DNA from: Streptomyces sp. S4.7
GTDB taxonomy: Bacteria > Actinomycetota > Actinomycetes > Streptomycetales > Streptomycetaceae
DNA: 64,000 bases
Assembly (NCBI RefSeq): GCF_010384365.1
Contig: NZ_CP048397.1
Span: forward strand, 2,604,001-2,668,000
Direction of reading: 5' to 3'
The notes beneath the pieces were generated by a model. The model was not told the DNA's origin, searched no databases, and was given only the letters and a program-made list of their open reading frames with translations. A program made the translations under genes and the position numbers. Positions 1 to 9,489 of the stretch are shown one piece after another. The first letter of the stretch is position 1. Each line of letters opens with the position of its first letter.

Positions 1-3000
1 TGCCGGGCCGGGTGTCGCCGAAGACCAGATGGCTGCGCCAGCTGTCCGACGGGTCCGGCATCAGATGCGCCGAGATGTCCACGATCCCGTGCTCACCGCA
101 GGCCCGCCCGATCTCGGCGAGAATCGTCTCGGGTCTGGTGTCCCCCTCGCGCTTCGCGTCGGGGGTCAGCAAGCGCGTGTTGCCGTAGAGCCGGTCCAGA
201 CCCCTGCTGGAGGAGACGCCGATCTCCTTCCCCGTGAGGCCGAGCAGCAGCAGCGCGGAGTCGGCGGCGCGCACCGGCGGCCGGGCGGCCGTGGCGGCGA
301 ACATCCGGGCGGACGGCGCGGTCGACAGCACCAGACCGTCGGCCGCGAGCCGGCGGCGTCCGGCGGTACGGCCGCCGGTGCGCGCCGCCGACCAGGGGAC
401 GGCAGCGAGCGGGCCGAGTGGCACGAGCACCAGACGCGGGACACGGCCCGGCCCGCGCCACGGCCCCAACTGCCCCTCCAGTGGCCCGATCACGGCCGAT
501 CCGGCCCAGTCGCACAGCTCGTCGAGCCGGGTCCGCCACTCCCGCGCCGCCTCCGGCGAACCGGGCGAGGTGAGCAGCGACTCCAGCGCGATCAGATACT
601 CGTCCAGGTGCGCGGTGGCCGCCAGGCCCGGCAGTGCGCTCCACCGCACCCGGCCGTCGCTGCCGACCCGCAGTGCGCCGCCGGAGGCCGGGCCGGAGCC
701 GGCGGGCAGCAGATGGACCAGTTCGTCCGCCCCGGTGCGCCGCAGGGCGGCGGCGATGTCCGGTACCGACGGCGGGCCGATCAGCTCGTCGAGCGCGCCG
801 TGCTCCTCCAGCACCTTCCTGACCGCGACGCCGAGCTGGTCGGGCAGGGGGTGTTCGACGTACGGGTCCCAGGGCGTTCCGGGGACGGGGGGCACAGCCG
901 CACGGTCGCCGGTCCGGGAGGCGCGAGCCGCGGTGCGCCAGTCGTGCCACCGCCCGGCGAGGTCGGCGTGCCCCAGCCCGGTCAGCCGCGCGCGTACGTC
1001 GGTGCCCGCCATCTCGGTGTGCAGCGCGAGTGCCCGGCCCCTCTCCAGCGCCCCGACCGCCTCCTCGTACGCGCCGTCCTGGACGCACCACCCGGCGATC
1101 TCGCGGGACAGGGCGCCGGCGCGTTCGGCGGTGAGGACGGCGTCGGCGGCCACGTCCTGCACGAGCACGCGGCGGGCCAGCATGCCGAGCACCTCGATGC
1201 CCAGCTCCCGTGCGCGCCGCCGGTCGGCGCCACCGGAGCGTGTCCCGCGCCCGAGGTGCCGCCGTCCCGCCGTGAGCAGGGCGCCGAGCGGCCCGGCCGC
1301 CGCCGGCGGACCGCCGTCCGTGCGGTAGGTGCGCGCCAGATGCATGCGCACCTCCACCGCCGCCGCGTGCACGGCGTGCGGCTGCGCGGCGCGGCGCGCC
1401 TCCAGCGCCCGCAGGGTGTCGGCCCGCGAGACGACGGTCCGCGCTCCTGATCCGGAGTCCGAGGCGTAGGAGTGCGCGGCGCGGATGATCTCCTGGAGTG
1501 CCGGGCGGGCCACCACGTCCGGGCGCTCAGCGAGCCGTCCCAGCGCGTCGATGTGCCCGCGGACGGTGGCGGCGTCGCCGGACCGGGTCCGCTCGTGCGT
1601 CAACGCCGCGATGCGGTGGTGCAGTTCGCGCCCGGCCCAGTAGGGCGACTCCTCGGCGGTCCTGGCCAGCGAGTCGGCCATCACCTGCCGCGCCTCCGCC
1701 ACCAGTTCGTCGCGCGCCGCGCCCCGGTGCGGCCCCGCGCCGGGCCCGTCGGGATAGGCGGCGGCGAGCAGCAGTGCCCCGCCGAGCATCTGGAGGATCA
1801 GCGCCAGTACCTCGACGGCCTGGCCCTCGCGTTCGGCCGCCATGGTCCGCGCCTCGTCGGCGTAGAGCCGCATCTGCTCGTGGGTACGCGCCGAGTGACC
1901 GGCGCGGTGCTCCGCCGGGCCGGCGTCGTCGCCGGTGCCCGTGCAGTCGGCGTCGTCCGATCCGGCGTGGAAGTGGAAGCGCAGATGGGTGGAGGCGAAC
2001 GCGGCGTCGGCGTACAACCGGTTGAGCGGGTCGGCCAGTTGCCCGGCCCGGACCCGGCGCAGCAGCGTGAGCGCGGAACGGATGTCGCTCAGCGAGCCGG
2101 TGTGGTCGGCCCGCGAAGTCAGCAACTGGCCCTGTACGAGCAGGAGGTTGAGCATGTGCTCGTGGTCGGGAGGCAGCAGGGCACGGACGGCGTCGAGCTG
2201 TCGCAGCGCCACGTCCACGTCGCGGTCCGCCGACACGTCGACGGCGACGGACTGCGCGTGGGCCAGGGCGCGCACCGTCAACACCTCGGGGCGTTCGGGG
2301 GCCTCGTCGTCCATGTCCCGCAGGGCGGCCTCCAGTGCCTCGACCGCGTCCCGCAGGCCCAGCCCCTCGACGGCCACGCCCAGTTGGACCGCCCGGAACA
2401 GCTCTCCCCCGAACCGCGCGGCGGCCAGCGGACTGCCCGGTGAGGCGAGCCAGTTCGCCCGGTGGTCGAGGACTCCGGCCGCCAGGCCCGTCGTACGGCT
2501 CGGGTCAGCCCCCGTGTCGATGTACATGGTGAGGCTCGACGCGATCTCCCGCAGGTGCGCGCGGACGTCGTCGTCCAGCACGCTGCCGGGCCGTCGCAGC
2601 TCCTTCGCCTCGTCGCGTGCGCGGGTCAGCTCCGCGTGGCTCGCCGCGCCGTACTCGGCGAGCCGCTGGGTGAGGAACGCGTCGAGGTAGCGCCACTGGT
2701 CCCGGCGCGCGTCGCCGGGCGGCAGCACTCTCAACGCGCGCCGTGCCACACCCTGGTGGGCCGTCCTGGCCGCCACCATGCGCGCGGACGCCCGGGCGGG
2801 CGGGATGCCGTCGCGCCGGTTGACCAGCGTGCGCAGACAGCGGTCCGTCTCCTCGTGCACGTTGTGCAGCGTGCCCAGGTAGTCGGCACACTCCTCGGCC
2901 GGGTCCCGGTCCCCCGCACCGGTGGTCCGGCGGTGCTCCTCCAGCAGCCGGCGGTAGGGGTCGAGGCAGCGCGTGGCCGACGCGAGCCACCGCTCCAGGG

Positions 3001-3217
3001 TGTCGGTCAGGGGTACGGTCGGCGGATCCTGCCGCCCGGCGAAGGCGTCGCAGGCGGCCTGCACCTCGCCGAGCGACCACCTCAGGTCCTCCAACGCCCG
3101 CGTGCTGTCCGGGGATTCGAGGAACCGGGCCGCGCGCTGGGAGGAGGTGCGCAGGACGGCGCCGAACCCGCCGCCGTCCGGCCCGGGTCGGCGTGCGGGG
3201 TGGGTGTGGTCGATCAC
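1..3217 (-). CDS. CHAT-domain protein, C-terminus cut by the window edge
   Basis: This is an open frame of about 1,072 codons with no stop before base 1, so the gene continues outside the window. The GTG start (3215-3217) overlaps the stop of the upstream membrane-protein gene by 4 nt, indicating translational coupling. Residues 1 to about 800 are Arg/Ala/Leu-rich and helical, looking like degenerate TPR repeats. The last 250 or so residues look like a CHAT (caspase HetF-associated with TPRs) domain: a stretch containing PRLVLVPLGPLAAVPWSAA, then GIVDISAHLMPDP with the presumed catalytic His, followed by SDSWRSHLVF. CHAT proteins are caspase/separase-like cysteine peptidases. The usual His context is CHG and here it is AHL, so activity is uncertain. 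The Cys-bearing motif lies beyond base 1 and cannot be checked. No substrate can be named from the sequence. Confidence 0.8.
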   Translation of the reverse strand, partial: MIDHTHPARRPGPDGGGFGAVLRTSSQRAARFLESPDSTRALEDLRWSLGEVQAACDAFAGRQDPPTVPLTDTLERWLASATRCLDPYRRLLEEHRRTTGAGDRDPAEECADYLGTLHNVHEETDRCLRTLVNRRDGIPPARASARMVAARTAHQGVARRALRVLPPGDARRDQWRYLDAFLTQRLAEYGAASHAELTRARDEAKELRRPGSVLDDDVRAHLREIASSLTMYIDTGADPSRTTGLAAGVLDHRANWLASPGSPLAAARFGGELFRAVQLGVAVEGLGLRDAVEALEAALRDMDDEAPERPEVLTVRALAHAQSVAVDVSADRDVDVALRQLDAVRALLPPDHEHMLNLLLVQGQLLTSRADHTGSLSDIRSALTLLRRVRAGQLADPLNRLYADAAFASTHLRFHFHAGSDDADCTGTGDDAGPAEHRAGHSARTHEQMRLYADEARTMAAEREGQAVEVLALILQMLGGALLLAAAYPDGPGAGPHRGAARDELVAEARQVMADSLARTAEESPYWAGRELHHRIAALTHERTRSGDAATVRGHIDALGRLAERPDVVARPALQEIIRAAHSYASDSGSGARTVVSRADTLRALEARRAAQPHAVHAAAVEVRMHLARTYRTDGGPPAAAGPLGALLTAGRRHLGRGTRSGGADRRRARELGIEVLGMLARRVLVQDVAADAVLTAERAGALSREIAGWCVQDGAYEEAVGALERGRALALHTEMAGTDVRARLTGLGHADLAGRWHDWRTAARASRTGDRAAVPPVPGTPWDPYVEHPLPDQLGVAVRKVLEEHGALDELIGPPSVPDIAAALRRTGADELVHLLPAGSGPASGGALRVGSDGRVRWSALPGLAATAHLDEYLIALESLLTSPGSPEAAREWRTRLDELCDWAGSAVIGPLEGQLGPWRGPGRVPRLVLVPLGPLAAVPWSAARTGGRTAGRRRLAADGLVLSTAPSARMFAATAARPPVRAADSALLLLGLTGKEIGVSSSRGLDRLYGNTRLLTPDAKREGDTRPETILAEIGRACGEHGIVDISAHLMPDPSDSWRSHLVFGDTRPG

Positions 3218-4365
3218 TGGGCGGTGCCTTCCTGCCGGGGAGAGGGCCGTGGGGAGAGCGGGGAGGGCTCCGCCGGTGGCGGCGGGCGCTCGAAGGTGAC
3301 CTCCGGCCGCGCCCCGTCGACACGGTTGAGATAGGCGGTGAACTCGGCGCCGGTGCGCCTGGCGGCCTCGGTGTCCGCCGGGAGCGGCCAGCCGGCCGCC
3401 TCGTACAGAGCGTCGTGGTGACGCAGGACCGCGGCCTCCACGGTGTCCGTGTAGGCGTCCACGCTGTCGCCGAGGCCGACGAGCAGCAGGAGCGCGATCA
3501 CGCACCCGGCCACCGCGACGATCCCCGCCGGCAGGCCGTGGACCCGGTCGAGGAAGGAGATCGCGAGGCAGACGAGCACCGTGAGGACCGCCCAGAGGAG
3601 ATTGCGGGCGCGGCTGAGCACCTGGTCCGAGCCCTGTTCGAGCCGGTGGCGCGCCGCGTCGTCGAAGAGCTGTTCCAGGAGGGGCCAGCCGAGGCTCGGG
3701 TCGATGCCGTGCCGGCCACGGACGCGGCCGTTCATGGCGGCGAAGCTGTTGCCTATCCGGGTGGGCAGCATCAGGTCGTCGTGGACCGGCAGCCGGTGGA
3801 GCCTGCGCCGGGCGCGCGCGACGCGTGTCGCGGCCTGGGCCCGGCGTGCGGCGGCGAGGGGGGTCGGCGGCGCACCGGCGGCGGGCCGGGCGGTCGGTGG
3901 GCCCGCCTCACCCGCTCCCCGCGCCCCGTCCGACCTGTCCGCCCCGTCCGACCCGTCCGGCCCCTCCGTCTCGGCGAGCGCGGTCAGCCGCCGCTTGACG
4001 ACGTACCGCCGACGCAGTGCCAGCCGGACCAGCGGGGCGACGAGGGCACCGTGGGCGGGCAGCGAGGTGCCCGCGAGCAGTTGGAGGAGCGGCACCGCGA
4101 GCGCCGCGACGACGAGGGACAGGCCGGTGGCGACGACCACGGCCAGCACCCCGAGCGCGGTCAGTGCCAGAGGCCCGCCGTCGGCGAGGTCGGCGAGGTC
4201 GCACACCGCCGCGTGCAGGTCGTCTCCCGCGCAGGACTCCGCGGTCGGGCCGACCCAGGGCCGCAGCAGCAGCACCACGACGGCCAGGAACGCGTACGCT
4301 CCCCCGCTGATCAGCGCCGTCCAGCGCTTGGCGGGCCCGGACGCGAGCGCGGAGATGGCCCCCAT
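3214..4365 (-). CDS. Integral membrane protein coupled to the CHAT gene
   Basis: A 383-aa protein of unknown family. Hydrophobic segments lie at about residues 17-37, 66-95, 230-250 and 260-280, giving roughly four membrane helices. A long charged and Ala/Arg-rich cytosolic loop of about 130 residues sits between the second and third, and the C-terminal tail is Pro-rich. The ATG start is preceded by a short leader holding a perfect hairpin. Its stop overlaps the start of the CHAT protein gene, so the two are almost certainly made together. The pairing suggests a membrane partner, anchor, substrate or effector for the CHAT protease, but that is inference from context only. Confidence 0.75.
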   Translation of the reverse strand: MGAISALASGPAKRWTALISGGAYAFLAVVVLLLRPWVGPTAESCAGDDLHAAVCDLADLADGGPLALTALGVLAVVVATGLSLVVAALAVPLLQLLAGTSLPAHGALVAPLVRLALRRRYVVKRRLTALAETEGPDGSDGADRSDGARGAGEAGPPTARPAAGAPPTPLAAARRAQAATRVARARRRLHRLPVHDDLMLPTRIGNSFAAMNGRVRGRHGIDPSLGWPLLEQLFDDAARHRLEQGSDQVLSRARNLLWAVLTVLVCLAISFLDRVHGLPAGIVAVAGCVIALLLLVGLGDSVDAYTDTVEAAVLRHHDALYEAAGWPLPADTEAARRTGAEFTAYLNRVDGARPEVTFERPPPPAEPSPLSPRPSPRQEGTAQ

Positions 4366-4390
4366 GGTTGAAACCGCCTCTGTGTGGTGG

Positions 4391-4418
4391 TGTCCTCGGC
4401 CGGGGCCGGCCGAGGACA
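4391..4418. terminator. Perfect 13-bp inverted repeat with 2-nt loop
   Basis: TGTCCTCGGCCGG (4391-4403) and its exact reverse complement (4406-4418) are separated by GG. The hairpin lies between the stop of the 90-aa gene (4435) and the start of the membrane-protein gene (4365). No T tract follows on the minus strand, so it may attenuate, stabilise or partially terminate transcripts inside the cassette rather than fully end them. Confidence 0.6.
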
Positions 4419-4434
4419 GGGGTCCGGCGCGGGG

Positions 4435-4707
4435 TCAACGCCGGTCGCGGGACCGGTAGGTGAGCCGCTCGCCGTGCTCGCACCTGCCGTTGCCGTACTG
4501 GGGGAAGTCCATGCTGCCGGGGATGTCCGTGGAGCAGGGGGACGAGGTGTCGGCACAACGCCAGCTGTACGGGGAGGGGTCGGCGGCGGCGGTCGCCACC
4601 GGCTTCACCACGAGCTCGCCGTCGGCGGTCCCGACGTCGACGGGCGCGCCCGACTCGAAGTAGTCGTCCTCGTCGCCGCTGTCCCGGTACCGCTCGTTCT
4701 GCGCCAT
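4435..4707 (-). CDS. Small hydrophilic protein heading the CHAT cassette
   Basis: A 90-aa protein that I do not recognise. The chosen ATG begins MAQNERYRD; an upstream in-frame start eight codons earlier is possible but less natural. The N-terminus is acidic (SGDEDDYFESG). The C-terminal half has four Cys residues (contexts SWRCADTSSPCS and NGRCEHGE) that could form disulfides or bind a metal. No signal peptide or membrane segment is evident. It lies 69 nt upstream of the membrane-protein gene on the same strand, with the perfect hairpin between, so it may be the first gene of the CHAT operon or a separately transcribed companion. Confidence 0.6.
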   Translation of the reverse strand: MAQNERYRDSGDEDDYFESGAPVDVGTADGELVVKPVATAAADPSPYSWRCADTSSPCSTDIPGSMDFPQYGNGRCEHGERLTYRSRDRR

Positions 4708-4756
4708 CTGCCCAGTCTGACGGAGAGTCACCCGGATGGCCCATGAAGCGAAGAAA

Positions 4757-4791
4757 GCGCGGCCCCACGGTGAACTCCCGTGGGGCCGCGC
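4757..4791 (-). terminator. Rho-independent terminator downstream of hppD
   Basis: A 14-bp perfect stem GCGCGGCCCCACGG (4757-4770) pairs with 4778-4791 across the loop TGAACTC. Read on the minus strand it is followed by CTTTCTTC, a T-rich run, and lies 24 nt after the hppD stop codon. Confidence 0.8.
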
Positions 4792-4814
4792 CTCGTTCCG
4801 CCGACAGCTCCGTG

Positions 4815-6110
<1,296 letters not shown>

Positions 6111-6596
6111 ATGGCGATCGACGGACTGGACGGCAGGCTCATCGCCCTGCTGGCGCGGGAGCCGCGCATAGGGGTTCTGGAGGCTTCGCGCCGGCTGGGG
6201 GTGGCGCGCGGGACGGTACAGGCCCGGCTGGACCGTCTCCAGACGAACGGCGTCATCCGCGGATTCGGCCCGAACGTCGATCCGGCCGCTCTCGGTTACC
6301 CCGTAACGGCGTTCGCAACCCTGGAAATCAAACAGGGTCAGGGTTCCGATGTTCGAGCCCATTTGAGCAGCGTTCCAGAGGTCCTCGAACTGCACACCAC
6401 CACTGGAACGGGGGATATGCTCTGCCGACTCGTCGCTCGTTCGAACGCCGATCTCCAACGGGTGATCGACCGGGTTGTCGGTTTTGATGGCATCCAGCGG
6501 GCTTCCACGGCGATCGTCATGGAAAACCCCGTTCCGCTGCGGATCATCCCGCTGGTGGAGCAGGCCGCGCGGGACACCGAAGGTGACCGACAGTGA
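6111..6596 (+). CDS. Lrp/AsnC-family transcriptional regulator
   Basis: A 161-aa regulator with an N-terminal winged helix (LDGRLIALLAREPRIGVLEA followed by a recognition helix containing GVARGTVQARLDRL) and a C-terminal RAM/AsnC ligand-binding domain (about residues 68-145). A good ribosome site (CAGGAGG) lies just before the ATG. It is divergent from hppD and so is the prime candidate to control it in response to tyrosine, phenylalanine or a catabolite; this is inference. The second half of the gene (about 6300-6500) uses noticeably more A/T third positions (for example AAA, GAT, TTG, CGT) than its neighbours. Confidence 0.93.
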   Translation: MAIDGLDGRLIALLAREPRIGVLEASRRLGVARGTVQARLDRLQTNGVIRGFGPNVDPAALGYPVTAFATLEIKQGQGSDVRAHLSSVPEVLELHTTTGTGDMLCRLVARSNADLQRVIDRVVGFDGIQRASTAIVMENPVPLRIIPLVEQAARDTEGDRQ

Positions 6597-6693
6597 CCGG
6601 CCGGCGAGGACCGAACGACGTGAACGAACCGAACGACCTGATCGGCCGGCCGGCTGACCCGCCGACCGGCTCCGACCCACCGAGAGGAGCGCC

Positions 6694-7341
6694 GTGGACT
6701 TCTGGGACTACCTGGCCAACCGCCACCAACAGCTGCTCACCGACTCGTTGCAGCACGCCAGCGCCGTCTTCCAGTGCATGGTGATCGCCACCGTCCTGGG
6801 TGTCGTCATCGGCGTACTGACCTACCGCAGCCCCTGGGGCGGCAGTCTGGCGATTCTCTCCACCGCCTCGATCCTGACCATTCCCTCGCTGGCGGCGATC
6901 GGTCTGCTCATCCCGCTGGTCGGTCTCGGTGTCGCGCCCACGGTGATCGTCCTGACGCTGTACGGGCTGCTGCCCATCGTCCGGAACGCCGTGGTCGGGC
7001 TGCGCGGTGTGGACCCCGATCTGGTGGACGCCGCCAAGGGCATCGGCATGTCACGCACCACCCGGCTCCTCAAGGTCGAACTGCCGCTCGCCTGGCCGCC
7101 GATCCTCACCGGGATCCGGGTCTCCACCCAGATGCTGATGGGGATCGCCGCCATCGCCGCGTACGCGTCGGGGCCCGGCCTCGGCAACGAGATCTTCCGT
7201 GGCATCGCCTCACTGGGCAGCGCCAACGCGATCAACCAGGTGCTCGCCGGGACGATCGGCATCGTCATTCTCGCCCTGCTCTTCGACGCCGCGTATGTCC
7301 TGCTCGGCCGACTCACCATCCCGAGGGGGATCCGTGTCTGA
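6694..7341 (+). CDS. Osmoprotectant ABC transporter permease 1
   Basis: A 215-aa inner-membrane permease of the OpuBB/OpuCB type, starting at GTG behind the ribosome site GAGAGGAG. Five to six hydrophobic helices are visible, and the cytoplasmic EAA-like coupling loop contains DAAKGIGMSRTTRLLKVELP, which contacts the ATPase. It is the first gene of a four-gene operon (permease, ATPase, permease, binding protein), and its stop overlaps the start of the ATPase gene by 8 nt. The family imports quaternary ammonium compounds such as glycine betaine, choline or carnitine; the actual substrate cannot be read from sequence. Confidence 0.93.
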   Translation: MDFWDYLANRHQQLLTDSLQHASAVFQCMVIATVLGVVIGVLTYRSPWGGSLAILSTASILTIPSLAAIGLLIPLVGLGVAPTVIVLTLYGLLPIVRNAVVGLRGVDPDLVDAAKGIGMSRTTRLLKVELPLAWPPILTGIRVSTQMLMGIAAIAAYASGPGLGNEIFRGIASLGSANAINQVLAGTIGIVILALLFDAAYVLLGRLTIPRGIRV

Positions 7342-8650
7342 GACCGCTGACCCGAAGACGGCCGGGGCGGCCGACGACGCCTCGCAAGGTGCCGCGATCG
7401 TCACATCGAACGGCGCCGCGGGGGGCGCCGGTTCCACGAGCGGCGCCACCATCCAGCTCGACGGCCTCACCAAGCGCTATCCGGGCACCGCGAACCCGGC
7501 CGTCGACGACGTGTCGATGGAGATCAGGGCGGGCGAGACCGTCATCCTGGTCGGCCCGTCCGGCTGCGGTAAGTCGACCACCCTCAAGATGATCAACCGG
7601 CTGATCGAGCCCTCGTCCGGGCGGATCAGGATCAACGACGAGGACGTCACCGACATGGACCCGGTGAAGCTGCGCCGGCAGATCGGTTACGCGATCCAGT
7701 CGTCCGGCCTCTTCCCGCACATGACGGTCGGCGAGAACATCGCGCTCGTGCCGAAGATGGTCGGCTGGTCGAAGTCGAAGGTGAAGGACCGGGTCGAGGA
7801 GATGCTCGACCTGGTCGGGCTCGACCCGCGTGAGTTCCACGGCCGCTATCCGCGCCAGCTCTCGGGCGGCCAGCAGCAGCGGGTGGGGGTGGCGCGGGCG
7901 CTCGCGGCCGATCCGCCGGTGCTGCTGATGGACGAGCCGTTCGGCGCCGTCGACCCGATCACACGCGACCATCTCCAGGACGAACTGATACGTCTGCAGC
8001 ACGAGTTGCACAAGACGATCGTGTTCGTGACGCACGACTTCGACGAGGCGATCAAGCTCGGCGACCGGATCGCGATCCTGCGGGAGCGTTCGCACATCGC
8101 GCAGTTCGACACCCCCGAGGCGATCCTCACCAATCCCGCCGACGACTTCGTGTCCGGCTTCGTGGGCGCGGGGGCGGCGCTGAAGCGGCTGAACCTCACC
8201 CGCGTACGGGACGTGGAGATCGCCGAGTTCCCGACGGTGACGGTCGAGGACCCGCTCCAGTCGATCTTCAACAAGCTGAACGGCGGCCCGCACAACGAGC
8301 TGCTGATGCTGGACCGGAAGAACCGCCCGTACAAATGGCTGCGCCGGGGCGACCTGTCGCGCGCCAAGGGCTCGCTCGCCAACGCGGGCCAGCTCGTGCA
8401 CGACACCGTGACCAGGGACGCCACCCTGCACGACGCGCTGGAGGCGGTCCTGACCGACAGCGGCGGCCGGGTCGCCGTGACCGGCAGGCGCGGCGAGTAC
8501 ATCGGTGTCGTCGACATGGAGACGCTGATGACGTCGGTCCAGGAAATGCTGGAGGCGGACCGGCTCACCGCCTTCGAGCACCAGCACGAACTGGCGCAGC
8601 AGCGCCGGGAGCGGACCGGGCAGGAACCGCAGGGCGGTGCGGACGCATGA
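7334..8650 (+). CDS. Glycine betaine/choline-type ABC transporter ATPase with CBS pair
   Basis: A 438-aa ATPase starting at GTG inside the end of the permease gene. A disordered Ala/Gly-rich head of about 40 residues precedes the nucleotide-binding domain. Visible motifs are Walker A (GPSGCGKSTT), signature (LSGGQQQRVGVARAL), Walker B (VLLMDEPFGAVD) and switch His (VFVTHDFDEA). The C-terminal 130 residues form a CBS-domain pair, as in OpuCA/OpuAA, where CBS domains sense ionic strength or cyclic-di-AMP. It drives uptake through the two neighbouring permeases. Its stop overlaps the start of the next permease gene (ATGA). Confidence 0.96.
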   Translation: MSETADPKTAGAADDASQGAAIVTSNGAAGGAGSTSGATIQLDGLTKRYPGTANPAVDDVSMEIRAGETVILVGPSGCGKSTTLKMINRLIEPSSGRIRINDEDVTDMDPVKLRRQIGYAIQSSGLFPHMTVGENIALVPKMVGWSKSKVKDRVEEMLDLVGLDPREFHGRYPRQLSGGQQQRVGVARALAADPPVLLMDEPFGAVDPITRDHLQDELIRLQHELHKTIVFVTHDFDEAIKLGDRIAILRERSHIAQFDTPEAILTNPADDFVSGFVGAGAALKRLNLTRVRDVEIAEFPTVTVEDPLQSIFNKLNGGPHNELLMLDRKNRPYKWLRRGDLSRAKGSLANAGQLVHDTVTRDATLHDALEAVLTDSGGRVAVTGRRGEYIGVVDMETLMTSVQEMLEADRLTAFEHQHELAQQRRERTGQEPQGGADA

Positions 8651-9489
8651 GTGCTCCCGCGCAGAAACAGCGCCCGCCGGGCGAGTACGACGTCAAGGGC
8701 CACGCCTTCCGGGACGAGGAGTCGGAGCCGGCCGCGCCGCCCGCCGCCCCCCGGCGCAGGATCACCCGGGCCAAGCTGGTGACGGTGCCCGCCGTGATCG
8801 CGGTCTCCCTGCTGCTGACCTACGTCTGGATCACCAACGTCCCGCTCGACTCGATCGCGAAGAACTCGCTCGTCGGCGGCAATGTGCAGCTGCGCCTGTG
8901 GCAGCACATCGAACTGACCGCGATCTCCACCTTCTGGGTGCTGGTCATCGCGATCCCCCTCGGTATCGCGCTGACCCGGCGCGGCCTGTCCAGGGCGGCG
9001 CCGGCGGTGACCGCCATCGCCAACATCGGGCAGGCGACCCCGGCCATCGGTCTGCTGGCGCTGCTGGTGATCTGGCTGGGCATCGGCCCCTCGACCGCGA
9101 TCATCGGCATGGTCATCTACGCGGTGCTGCCGGTGCTCGCCAACACCGTGGCGGGGCTGAAGGCCATCGATCCACAGCTGGTGGAGGCGTCGCGCGGCAT
9201 CGGGATGTCGTCCCTCGGGACGCTGACCAGGGTCGAACTGCCCCTGGCCGTACCGCTGATCCTGGCGGGCGTACGGACGGCGCTGGTGCTCAACGTGGGC
9301 ACGGCGACCCTGGCGACCTTCGGCGGCGGTGGCGGGCTCGGTGACCTGATCACCTCGGGCATCCAGACGCAGCGTATGCCGGTCCTGGTCCTGGGCTCGG
9401 TGCTGACGGTGACGCTGGCGCTGCTGATCGACTGGCTGGCCTCGCTGGTCGAAGTGGCCCTCACCCCGCGCGGACTGGAGGAGCGCTGA
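8647..9489 (+). CDS. Osmoprotectant ABC transporter permease 2
   Basis: A 280-aa permease whose ATG overlaps the ATPase stop by 4 nt. A hydrophilic N-terminal tail of about 40 residues precedes five or six membrane helices. The coupling loop contains EASRGIGMSSLGTLTRVELP, matching the first permease, so the two likely form a heterodimer bound to two ATPase subunits. An upstream in-frame extension into the ATPase gene was rejected because it would overlap coding sequence and lacks family similarity. Its stop overlaps the ATG of the binding-protein gene (TGATG). Confidence 0.94.
   Translation: MSAPAQKQRPPGEYDVKGHAFRDEESEPAAPPAAPRRRITRAKLVTVPAVIAVSLLLTYVWITNVPLDSIAKNSLVGGNVQLRLWQHIELTAISTFWVLVIAIPLGIALTRRGLSRAAPAVTAIANIGQATPAIGLLALLVIWLGIGPSTAIIGMVIYAVLPVLANTVAGLKAIDPQLVEASRGIGMSSLGTLTRVELPLAVPLILAGVRTALVLNVGTATLATFGGGGGLGDLITSGIQTQRMPVLVLGSVLTVTLALLIDWLASLVEVALTPRGLEER

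Noticed and set aside
2462..3334. Plus-strand frame of 290 codons
   Set aside because: Shadow of the CHAT gene on the opposite strand.
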